In this document: one piece after another, positions 1-6,115 of the stretch
Layout of the letters: every line of letters starts with the position of its first letter
How positions within the stretch are numbered: the first letter of the stretch is position 1
Origin: Chromatiales bacterium
Lineage (GTDB): Bacteria; Pseudomonadota; Gammaproteobacteria; JACCYU01
DNA length: 11,148 bases
Direction: 5' to 3'
Assembly: GCA_031177845.1 (NCBI GenBank)
Contig: JAPSGG010000019.1
Coordinates: 1-11,148, forward strand
Translations under genes and position numbers: made by a program
Notes under the pieces: generated by a model
What the model was told of the DNA's origin: nothing
Database searches by the model: none
Seen by the model: only the letters and a program-made list of their open reading frames with translations

Positions 1-763
1 TGGCGATCCGCATGGCCGCGTCATCCAGCAACTGTTGTCCCGAAGGCGAACCGATTGTGGCCCTGATCACGTTGCCGTCGCTGTCTAGCAGGACATGCAG
101 TATCAACTTGCCGCTCAGCTTGCGGCGCCGAGCGTCGTCTGGATAGTTGAGGTTGCCGACGCGCTCCACCTTGTCCACCCATGCCCTGACATAGGCTGCC
201 TCAATGGCGGTCTTGGCGGCGACGGTGTCAAGATAGCTGATACGTGGACGCTGTGCATAACGCTGCACCTCCTCGGCTAACTCGGATGTCAGGCGCGCGA
301 GTTCCAGATCGAGCTGAGCGCGCGAGTTGCCAGCATTGAGTGCGTCTAGCGGACGATCGCGCTGTTGATCCAGCACCTGTTGCTCGGCGCGCTCCTGCGT
401 CAGCAGCCTATTCCCCAGGCTTTCAAGTTGCGCCGTCGGCGCCGCGCGCGAAGCGATGGGTGCCTGGCCCAGGGTCGGAATGGGCGTCGGGCCCAGCATC
501 CGCCTGGTGGGTCGCAGCTTGGCATCCGCTGTACCGCTCGCTTTGCTGTTGGCTTGAGCGATGTAGTCGGCCTCGTCCGGCGCTTCGTGGGAGGTCGTCT
601 GCATCAATACGACCTCCAGAGACGGTAGATTGGGCCGCTTGTTCAACTCAGCGCCGAAGCTGATCCCGAGGATGACGATAGCGTGGATGGCGGTCGCCAA
701 AAAGAGCGTCAGCCCGAGGCGGTCGCGAGGCGTGACCGGCGCGGCTAGGGAGGAGGCGACCAT
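1..763 (-). CDS. TonB-family energy transducer, C-terminus cut off by window edge
   Basis: The frame is open from the ATG at 763 to the window edge (254 codons, 3' end missing). Seen: a short cytoplasmic N-terminus, then one hydrophobic segment at about residues 16-37 containing a histidine (ATAIHAIVILG) placed like the conserved transmembrane His of TonB. A long Gln/Glu/Arg-rich helical linker follows at about 100-180, then a TonB C-terminal domain with NLNYPDDARRRKLSGKL and a following LLDSDGNV strand. Known for the family: TonB passes proton-motive force from ExbB/ExbD to outer-membrane receptors. The linker lacks the usual Pro-Glu/Pro-Lys repeats and looks helical or coiled. An in-frame stop lies just upstream (at 769-771), so no longer start is possible; no clear ribosome binding site is visible. 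In Pseudomonas-type genomes a tonB gene sits directly beside gshB; here two other modules lie between them. Confidence 0.85.
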   Translation of the reverse strand, partial: MVASSLAAPVTPRDRLGLTLFLATAIHAIVILGISFGAELNKRPNLPSLEVVLMQTTSHEAPDEADYIAQANSKASGTADAKLRPTRRMLGPTPIPTLGQAPIASRAAPTAQLESLGNRLLTQERAEQQVLDQQRDRPLDALNAGNSRAQLDLELARLTSELAEEVQRYAQRPRISYLDTVAAKTAIEAAYVRAWVDKVERVGNLNYPDDARRRKLSGKLILHVLLDSDGNVIRATIGSPSGQQLLDDAAMRIA

Positions 764-933
764 GCGATTCAGTGAGTCATTGTTCGCGGAGTAGCGGGCT
801 GCGATTGTATCCCGCCAGCGCCCGAAGTTCAGCGAGTCCATCTTGTACACGCCGCTTCAACCGATACCCGGTAGCGCCTAAGTTTGATCCGCCGAACCGC
901 TCCTTGGTCATTACAAGCTTTAACAATAACCTG

Positions 934-1785
934 CTAGGTGCCGCCGGATGATAAGGCTGGCAGGCGCACCACGAACTCGCTACCCTTGCCACATCCTTTG
1001 CTTGCGGCCTGCACGCTGCCGCCATGCAGCTCAACGAATTGGCGCACCAGCGGCAGCCCCAGACCTAGCCCGCCGCGCGGGCGGTCCAACGATTGGGCCT
1101 CCTGCACGAAGGTCTCGAAGACGCGCGGCAGTAGCTCGGTCGAGATGCCGATTCCAGTATCGCGCACACGCATCACGATCTCACTCGCCTCGCGCTGCGC
1201 CGTGATCTCAATCCGCCCACCCGGGTCGGTGTACTTGTCGGCGTTGTCTAGCAGATTGACCATCACCTGCAGCAGCCGGTCGGGATCGCCTTCCACTGTC
1301 AGCGGCACATCGTTTAGCGAGACCGTCAATTGGTGGCTGTGCTTATCGATGGACGGCTTGACCACTTCGATCGCACTGGCAATGACCTCCCTCAAATCCA
1401 AAGGTCGGCGCTGCAAGCTAATCTTGCCACGGCTCAGGCGGGCGATGTCCAAAAGGTCATCCACGAGATGGACCAAGTGGTGGAGCTGGCGATCGATGAT
1501 GTCGCAGGCCCAGCGCGTCTTGGTAGTGAGATTGGGATCACGTTTGAGGATCTCGACCGCCGTGCGGATGGGCATTAGCGGGTTGCGCAGCTCATGTGCC
1601 AGCATCGCTATAAATTCGTTCTTGCGCCGGTCGCTCTCAGCGAGCTGCTCGGTCTTTTGTTGGGCTTCGACGGTAGCAATGATCAGCCGTTCGTTGACTT
1701 CGCGCAGTTGCTGCATGAGCCGACTGTGCTCGGCTGCAGTGCTCGGTATGTTGCTGGGCTGCGGGTCGCCGGGCTTAGTGATCAC
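934..1785 (-). CDS. soluble sensor histidine kinase (HisKA + HATPase_c) of the KaiC operon
   Basis: Start is a GTG at 1785 overlapping the KaiC stop codon (GTGA), so translation is probably coupled. The 283-residue protein has no transmembrane segment, PAS, HAMP or receiver domain. Residues 17-55 look like a coiled coil. The H-box FIAMLAHELRNPL follows (phosphoacceptor His64), then the N-box (N177, N181, K184, Y185), G1 DTGIG (209-213), the F-box around EVFETF-like residues 222-226, and G2 GGLGLG (238-243). All motifs needed for autophosphorylation are intact. With only a short helix as input region, the signal probably comes through a partner protein. The overlapping KaiC-like ATPase is the obvious candidate, as SasA reads KaiC in cyanobacteria, but this protein has no KaiB-like SasA sensor domain. 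No cognate response regulator is in the window. Family assignment is firm; the partner is inferred. Confidence 0.93.
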   Translation of the reverse strand: MITKPGDPQPSNIPSTAAEHSRLMQQLREVNERLIIATVEAQQKTEQLAESDRRKNEFIAMLAHELRNPLMPIRTAVEILKRDPNLTTKTRWACDIIDRQLHHLVHLVDDLLDIARLSRGKISLQRRPLDLREVIASAIEVVKPSIDKHSHQLTVSLNDVPLTVEGDPDRLLQVMVNLLDNADKYTDPGGRIEITAQREASEIVMRVRDTGIGISTELLPRVFETFVQEAQSLDRPRGGLGLGLPLVRQFVELHGGSVQAASKGCGKGSEFVVRLPALSSGGT

Positions 1786-3293
1786 TGCGATCTCGGTTTA
1801 TTGCGAGTGCCTTGTCCGGCCTCAGTGCGGCTTGCCGCAATGCACTGCGGCGCGCTACTCAAGATACCTCTGTAGCCTGTCAGTCGTTTGCCCACTTGCA
1901 GTCCTTCGGCGGTGATTTGACACTCTCGAAGCTCGCGGCTGTGTCGGCTGCCGCGCATCTTAGGAACCAGCAGCACCCTTCGCAACTCGCCATCGTGCTC
2001 GAAGGAGCGCAGCACGATGACTGCATCGGTCCACAATCCGAATGGATGCGCGTCTCCCGGACTGGTATAGATATCGTTACTTTCCAATGTCATCCATACG
2101 GTAATGCCCAGGACGGTCAAAGATCCCACCATGCGATGCAGCAGCGCGTTGAAGTCCCGCCGGAAAGCAGGTGCCACGGCCAGTTCGAACCCAGACAGCA
2201 AGTCGATAACTACCCGTTTGGCCTGCAGCTGCGCCACCGCCTCCCGGATCTCCAGCAGCATCTCATCCATCGACAGATGCAGTGGATCGGGATAGATCAT
2301 CTTGAACTGATCGCAGTGCGCCATTTCCGTCAGATCGATTCCGAGCGTGCGGACACGCAGTTGGCAATCCTGCGGATGCTCCTCGAACGATACCATGACA
2401 CTGGGTTCGCCTACGGCGATGCCTGCCGCAATGAACTGAGTGGAAAGTGTCGTCTTGCCGGCGCCAGCGGGACCTGCGACCAGCACCGCGTCTGCGGTAT
2501 ACACGCCGCCGTCCAACATCTCATCGAGTTCAGGCGATCCGGTGGAGATGCGCGTGCCCGGCTGTGGACGGCGTTGGCCCTCGGTGCGCTCCGGCATCAG
2601 CGGGAAGACGCGTATCCCCGCATCGGTGATACGGTAGTTGTGCAGTCCAAGCATGTGCTCTTGACCACGCATCTTGATCACCTGCAACCGCCGGACGACA
2701 GAACTGCGGTCGACCGCCTGGAACAACCACAAGACGCCGTCAGCCACGCTGAACACCGGGTTATCGCGCAGTTCACTCTGGTGGTATTCACCGGCCATGA
2801 AGGTCGTGGCCTGCCAGCTCGTCAGGTGCAGGGCCAGGTGCTGGACGAAGCCTTGCAGCGTGGTTTGACCGGTGCCCTGACCCGGTGTCAGCATCGTGCG
2901 CAGTGAATCCACCACGACCACGCCGGGGCTGACCTCCTCGACCTCACGCACAATACTCTCTAGCACCTTGCCCAATCCGCTCTTGACCAACTCCTCGCTC
3001 AAATTGGCAAACCGCACGGCGCCACCTATCTCGGCGGGATCAAAGAAGTCGAACTGCTGCTGGTAACGCAGCATCTTAAGCAATGGCTCGCCCAAGATTG
3101 TGAAGTACAACGCCGGGCGCTCCTCGGAGGCAAGGGCGAACATGAGCTGGTGGGCCAGGACGGTTTTGCCGACGCCGGGGCCGCCGGCGATGAGATTGAA
3201 TGAATACTCTGGCACGCCGCCGCCCAGCACCTCGTCAAGGCCAGGCACTCGGGTGGACAGCCGGGCTATGGTTGCCCGCTCCCAGTCACCCAT
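1782..3293 (-). CDS. two-domain KaiC-like RecA-family ATPase
   Basis: 503 residues with two RecA/KaiC domains. CI: LDEVLGGGVPE, Walker A GGPGVGKT (37-44), Walker B VVVVD (125-129), and KMRGQEHMLG as in KaiC (207-216). CII: LDEMLDGGV, Walker A GPAGAGKT (274-281), the catalytic Glu pair FEEHP (303-307), Walker B around 361-364, and KMRGSRHSRELREC near 445-455. Two departures from clock KaiC are visible. The CI Glu pair (FEETP-like) reads ILGEP (66-70). In CII the positions matching the S431/T432 phosphosites are Gly419-Leu420, although the following Thr-Asp is kept. A ribosome binding site (GAGGA) lies 9 nt before the ATG, inside the last codons of the preceding gene, with a 4-nt intergenic gap. 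The stop overlaps the kinase start. It is probably a hexameric ATP-dependent signalling scaffold or switch for the kinase rather than a clock; no kaiA or kaiB is present. Confidence 0.93.
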   Translation of the reverse strand: MGDWERATIARLSTRVPGLDEVLGGGVPEYSFNLIAGGPGVGKTVLAHQLMFALASEERPALYFTILGEPLLKMLRYQQQFDFFDPAEIGGAVRFANLSEELVKSGLGKVLESIVREVEEVSPGVVVVDSLRTMLTPGQGTGQTTLQGFVQHLALHLTSWQATTFMAGEYHQSELRDNPVFSVADGVLWLFQAVDRSSVVRRLQVIKMRGQEHMLGLHNYRITDAGIRVFPLMPERTEGQRRPQPGTRISTGSPELDEMLDGGVYTADAVLVAGPAGAGKTTLSTQFIAAGIAVGEPSVMVSFEEHPQDCQLRVRTLGIDLTEMAHCDQFKMIYPDPLHLSMDEMLLEIREAVAQLQAKRVVIDLLSGFELAVAPAFRRDFNALLHRMVGSLTVLGITVWMTLESNDIYTSPGDAHPFGLWTDAVIVLRSFEHDGELRRVLLVPKMRGSRHSRELRECQITAEGLQVGKRLTGYRGILSSAPQCIAASRTEAGQGTRNKPRSQ

Positions 3294-3297
3294 GGGT

Positions 3298-3801
3298 CTA
3301 CTTCCTCTTCGGTTTAAGTGTGGCGCCGACCGATACCTCGGGCCACAGCTCGTTGAGCAGACGCAGGGTCAGGTTCCTGCCAATTAAGGCATCCAGCAGC
3401 ATCAGCAGATTAGCGAGCACTGCGATGAGCGCATCGGCGGCCTCGCCTAAGCGGATGCCCGGCGCATCGCGCCAGTCCTTAAAGCATCGAGCCTGAGGAG
3501 CCCCCATTTGCGCCAGAAACGGGAACCCGCCCTTGGTCAGATTAAGCGCGCGGTCCAGCAGGGTATCGACACCCGCCTCGCCGACCAGCTGCGCCAGGCG
3601 GCGGTGGAGTTTTAGACACACGCGCTGTGCCGCGTTGAAACGCGCCGCAGGGCTGCAATCACCAGCTGCCTCCCGATCGACCAGTTGCCGGATCAGATCC
3701 TCAAACGACCGGCTGAGCGGAGTGACCTGAGCTGTCAGGTTTGGCCCCTTGCGTTTCACCGCCGTGTATTCTTCTGACGTGTATTCTGAAAAGCCGTGCA
3801 T
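3298..3801 (-). CDS. unrecognised 167-aa helical protein, first gene of the KaiC operon
   Basis: I do not recognise this family. Seen: a polar, charged N-terminus (about 1-30); a helical middle with many Arg, Leu and Ala (about 30-85); a segment ALNLTKGGFPFLAQMGAPQ (about 85-104); and a hydrophobic helix-rich C-terminus (about 120-155) with a long Leu/Ala stretch (LIAVLANLLMLLDALIG) ending in a basic KPKRK tail. The Leu-rich stretch could be an amphipathic helix or one membrane-associated segment; there is no signal peptide. Four nucleotides separate its stop from the KaiC ATG, and its last codons carry the KaiC ribosome binding site, so it is certainly co-expressed. An in-frame stop lies about 15 codons upstream with no other start between, so the ATG at 3801 is the best start, though its Shine-Dalgarno is weak. 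Upstream, TTCATC-17 nt-TACTAT (3927-3932 and 3904-3909, minus strand) is a poor sigma-70-like promoter candidate. An adaptor role for the KaiC/kinase pair is inference only. Confidence 0.8.
   Translation of the reverse strand: MHGFSEYTSEEYTAVKRKGPNLTAQVTPLSRSFEDLIRQLVDREAAGDCSPAARFNAAQRVCLKLHRRLAQLVGEAGVDTLLDRALNLTKGGFPFLAQMGAPQARCFKDWRDAPGIRLGEAADALIAVLANLLMLLDALIGRNLTLRLLNELWPEVSVGATLKPKRK
3303..3307 (-). promoter_or_regulatory. ribosome binding site of the KaiC-like gene
   Basis: GAGGA (within AAGAGGAAG on the minus strand) sits 9 nt upstream of the ATG at 3293. It lies inside the Lys-Arg-Lys codons that end the preceding gene. It fixes the KaiC start and shows the two genes are tightly coupled. 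Confidence 0.7.
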
Positions 3802-3997
3802 CCAGCGCGTGACGCGAGCGCAAAGTTCCGCACTGCAACGCGGCTATGGCAGCAATACCCGAAGGTTCACAAAGACGGACACCTCGGTCGCCTCGCTGAT
3901 CGGATAGTATCTCGAAACAGGCGCCAGATGAATCAGACGGAGGGCCGAACGACCGAGAATTAGCTTGTCTCGTGTGGTAGGGCTTGACCGCGCAGCT

Positions 3998-4522
3998 TCA
4001 GAGAGGCGGCAACGCGGTTCGATACGTCATTCTTTGCAGCATGGTCCCAGCAATCCTGCCGCTAACGAGTCCGAATAGGAGTGCGGCGGTCATCAACAAT
4101 GGGAGCAGGTTCAGCAGCGCGGCATGCGGAATGAAGAGCCAATATGCCGCCGCGAATTGGCCTGCCATGTGCGCCTGAGCTGCGAGCAAACTGTAGCCGA
4201 TTGCACTGAAGCCCCGGCCGGGCACGCGAGTCGCCAACCCCAGCGCGATCAGGCTGGCCAGTGCGCCGGTGAGGCTAAGCACAAAAGTCGGCGTCAGAAA
4301 ACTGCCGATCAACAAGCTACCGCCGACCACCCGCAGCAGGTTGACCCAGACCGCGGTGCGCCACCCGAACATCAGCAAGGCAATGATGGTGATGACATTG
4401 GCGAGCCCCGGTTTGACGCCGGGGAGCGGACTCGGCAGCGCGCTTTCCGCGATATGGATGGTGATCGCCAGCGCTGCTAACCAGGCGATGAGGTGATCGT
4501 CGCGGGTGGTTTGGATCTTCAT
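3998..4522 (-). CDS. Gx transporter family membrane protein (heptaprenyl diphosphate synthase component I-like)
   Basis: 174 residues, strongly hydrophobic, with about five to six membrane helices. Near the N-terminus it carries the hallmark segment ESALPSPLPGVKPGLANV (26-43), which matches the E-x3-P-x-P-x-PGxKxGLAN signature of the Gx transporter / Hpre_diP_synt_I family. These small proteins resemble substrate-binding subunits of ECF-type vitamin transporters; the true substrate is unknown. They are commonly found beside NusG-domain-II and ApbE genes in extracytosolic flavinylation and Rnf-like redox loci, and both neighbours are present here. It lies 148 nt downstream of the NusG-II gene across a repeat-containing gap, so it may be transcribed with it but is not translationally coupled. 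No strong Shine-Dalgarno precedes the ATG. Despite an old family name, a direct role in heptaprenyl diphosphate synthesis is not indicated by this context. Confidence 0.85.
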   Translation of the reverse strand: MKIQTTRDDHLIAWLAALAITIHIAESALPSPLPGVKPGLANVITIIALLMFGWRTAVWVNLLRVVGGSLLIGSFLTPTFVLSLTGALASLIALGLATRVPGRGFSAIGYSLLAAQAHMAGQFAAAYWLFIPHAALLNLLPLLMTAALLFGLVSGRIAGTMLQRMTYRTALPPL

Positions 4523-4536
4523 CAGGATGTAAGAGA

Positions 4537-4612
4537 CAAGGGGCCAAGGGTTAAGGGATCAGGAATTCTGGACTGCCGCTAAAGGGTACTCGGCTTTCCC
4601 GTGATCCCTTGT
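4537..4612. repeat. G-rich short tandem repeat with inverted repeat in the intergenic gap
   Basis: On the plus strand, ACAAGGGG-CCAAGGGT-TAAGGGAT (4537-4560) is a degenerate 8-base unit centred on AAGGG. The right side of the gap holds its mirror: AAGGGATCA (4553-4561) pairs perfectly with TGATCCCTT (4602-4610), and ACAAGGG (4537-4543) with CCCTTGT (4606-4612). The two arms overlap on the right, so only one pairing can form at a time. The spacer is about 40-60 nt. No T-tract follows in a way that makes a standard terminator. It could be a dispersed intergenic repeat or an mRNA processing element between the NusG-II and Gx genes. Confidence 0.55.
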
Positions 4613-4670
4613 ATTAAGCTTTGCGTGTCTGCGCGCCTGTGCATGCTCCGCATTGGCAAGTTGAGGGTTC

Positions 4671-5027
4671 TCAGAAGTTAATCGAATCATACTGCTTACC
4701 GTGGCCTGTCAGACTGACGATCACGCCGTTCGGCACGCAAGCCGCGGTGTCGCCGGCCCGAGCCAACCAGCCGGTATGGACGCATACCTTGCCGCTGCAT
4801 GGCGAGGTGACAAAACGTGCCCGGCCCTGCTCGATCTCGATGATGCTCTCGCCGCGTGATCCGCTGACGGCGATGCGCTGATCGTGCCCCAAAGAGAAGA
4901 CCCGCGTCTCCCCTGCGGCCGTCACCGTCACCTGATTGGCTGGCCCGATTCCAGTCCAGAGATATCCGTACAAGGTGAGCAGCGCCAGCAGCGATACGGT
5001 GAGTCCGGCCTTGTCCGCGCGCGTCAT
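4671..5027 (-). CDS. NusG domain II-containing small membrane-anchored protein
   Basis: 118 residues: one N-terminal membrane segment (about 7-25), then a small beta-rich domain of the NusG_II family facing the periplasm. The characteristic motif is clear: SPCSGKVCVHTGWL...ACVPNG, with Cys77, Cys82 and Cys97, and a terminal YDSINF (family members often end Y-D-(A/S)). This is not the transcription factor NusG; only the fold name is shared. Members are regularly linked with ApbE, Gx transporter and Rnf/Nqr-type genes; the biochemical role is unknown, perhaps a cysteine-based periplasmic redox or assembly function. Its ATG overlaps the apbE stop (ATGA), indicating translational coupling. The Gx gene follows on the same strand. 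The start is set by the overlap and by the membrane segment beginning shortly after it. Confidence 0.87.
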   Translation of the reverse strand: MTRADKAGLTVSLLALLTLYGYLWTGIGPANQVTVTAAGETRVFSLGHDQRIAVSGSRGESIIEIEQGRARFVTSPCSGKVCVHTGWLARAGDTAACVPNGVIVSLTGHGKQYDSINF

Positions 5028-6115
5028 GAGCGGTCATGCACCACCGCCTTCGGTGGGAGATCGATCTCAAACTCGACTCGCGCGGCCATGGAAGCGGTCA
5101 GATGCGCGCGGCCCTGATCATCAATGAGCATGACATCGCGTACGCCCATGGCTTGCGCCACAGCCGGCCAATGGCTAGGCCCGGCGACGAACAGCGCGGT
5201 GGCAGCGGCGTCTGCAACGCCGGGATTGGTGTGGATGACGGTGACCGATGTCGTATGCCGGGCCGGGTAGCCGCTGCGCGGGTCCAGGATGTGGTGGTAT
5301 CGCGTGTCCTTGAATTCGAAGTAACGTTCATAGTCGCCGGAAGTGAACACGCTTTCGTCGCCGTCGGTTTCGACCGAAGCAAAAACACCTTGCTCGCGCG
5401 GGTGGCGAATGCCAATTCGCCAGGGCCGATCGCCATGTGCACCGATCGCGCGCAGGTCGCCTCCTGCGTTGACGATCAGGTTTTCGATACCCATTGCGCG
5501 CAGATGCTCGGCCACCAGTCCGATGCCATAGCCCTTGGCGTAGGCGCCGAAGTCCAGCTGCACGTTCGGATTGGTGGAGGAGAGTTGGGACCCTTCGAGG
5601 GTTAGGTCGTCCATCGAGGGGTTCTGATCGATTAAGGCCCTTATCCTCGCATCCGAAGGCGGCCGCCGGCCCGTGTAATCATCGGTGTGAAAGCCCCACA
5701 ACTCGACCAATCGGCCTATCGCCGGATTGAACAGCCCGCGGCTGCGTCTCGAGAGGGACTTGGCGCGCTCGATCAGGGGCAGCACGTCAGCATCGACGTC
5801 AATGGATTCACCGGCGGCGATCGCGGTATTGACGCGCGTGAGTGCGCTAGGTTGCCAGGCGTGCCAGGCCGCGTGCATGTGTGCGAAATCTCGCCGGGCG
5901 ACCTCGAACGCCATTTCCGCGAGCTCGCGCTCGGCGCCATGAATGGTGATCTCGACCAGCGTACCGAAGGCGAGAAACTGATTCTCGTAGGTGCGCGGCC
6001 GGTCGCAGCCGGCCAGCATCGCCGTGATCAACAGGAGCGTCGCGACGTTCACGTATAATGAACCGCGTGGAGGGGCGAGTGTCGTCTGTTGGGGCTGCGT
6101 ACTGGCCATCCTCAC
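5024..6115 (-). CDS. apbE: FAD:protein FMN transferase, lipoprotein form
   Basis: It transfers FMN from FAD to a Ser/Thr of target proteins, usually outside the cytoplasm. The 363-residue protein starts with a lipoprotein signal: hydrophobic VATLLLITAMLAGC with a lipobox (LAGC), so it should be anchored in the inner or outer membrane facing the periplasm. ApbE landmarks follow in order: FNPAIGRLVELWGF, QLDFGAYAKGYGIG, NAGGDLRAIG, TSGDYERYFEF, HHILDPRSGYP, and VADAAATALFVAG carrying the metal-binding Asp. The start can be GTG at 6115, which overlaps the gshB stop as GTGA, or ATG at 6109; I prefer the first for the coupling but cannot decide. The stop overlaps the NusG-II start. No flavinylation substrate (FMN_bind, RnfG/RnfD- or NqrB/NqrC-like) is in the window, so its target lies elsewhere. 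Confidence 0.94.
   Translation of the reverse strand: MRMASTQPQQTTLAPPRGSLYVNVATLLLITAMLAGCDRPRTYENQFLAFGTLVEITIHGAERELAEMAFEVARRDFAHMHAAWHAWQPSALTRVNTAIAAGESIDVDADVLPLIERAKSLSRRSRGLFNPAIGRLVELWGFHTDDYTGRRPPSDARIRALIDQNPSMDDLTLEGSQLSSTNPNVQLDFGAYAKGYGIGLVAEHLRAMGIENLIVNAGGDLRAIGAHGDRPWRIGIRHPREQGVFASVETDGDESVFTSGDYERYFEFKDTRYHHILDPRSGYPARHTTSVTVIHTNPGVADAAATALFVAGPSHWPAVAQAMGVRDVMLIDDQGRAHLTASMAARVEFEIDLPPKAVVHDRS

Noticed and set aside
938..1915. 325-codon plus-strand open frame
   Set aside because: It is antisense to the histidine kinase and the KaiC end; Ser/Arg-rich low-information peptide, typical of a shadow frame.
1812..2906. 364-codon plus-strand open frame
   Set aside because: It lies wholly antisense to the KaiC-like gene, its protein has no recognisable domain, and the minus-strand frame has clear paired Walker motifs. 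It is a high-GC shadow.
3904..3932. Promoter TTCATC-17-TACTAT upstream of the KaiC operon
   Set aside because: The spacing is right but the -35 box matches consensus at only about half its positions; too weak to list as a feature of its own.
5036..5605. 189-codon plus-strand open frame
   Set aside because: Antisense to apbE, which shows all family motifs on the minus strand.
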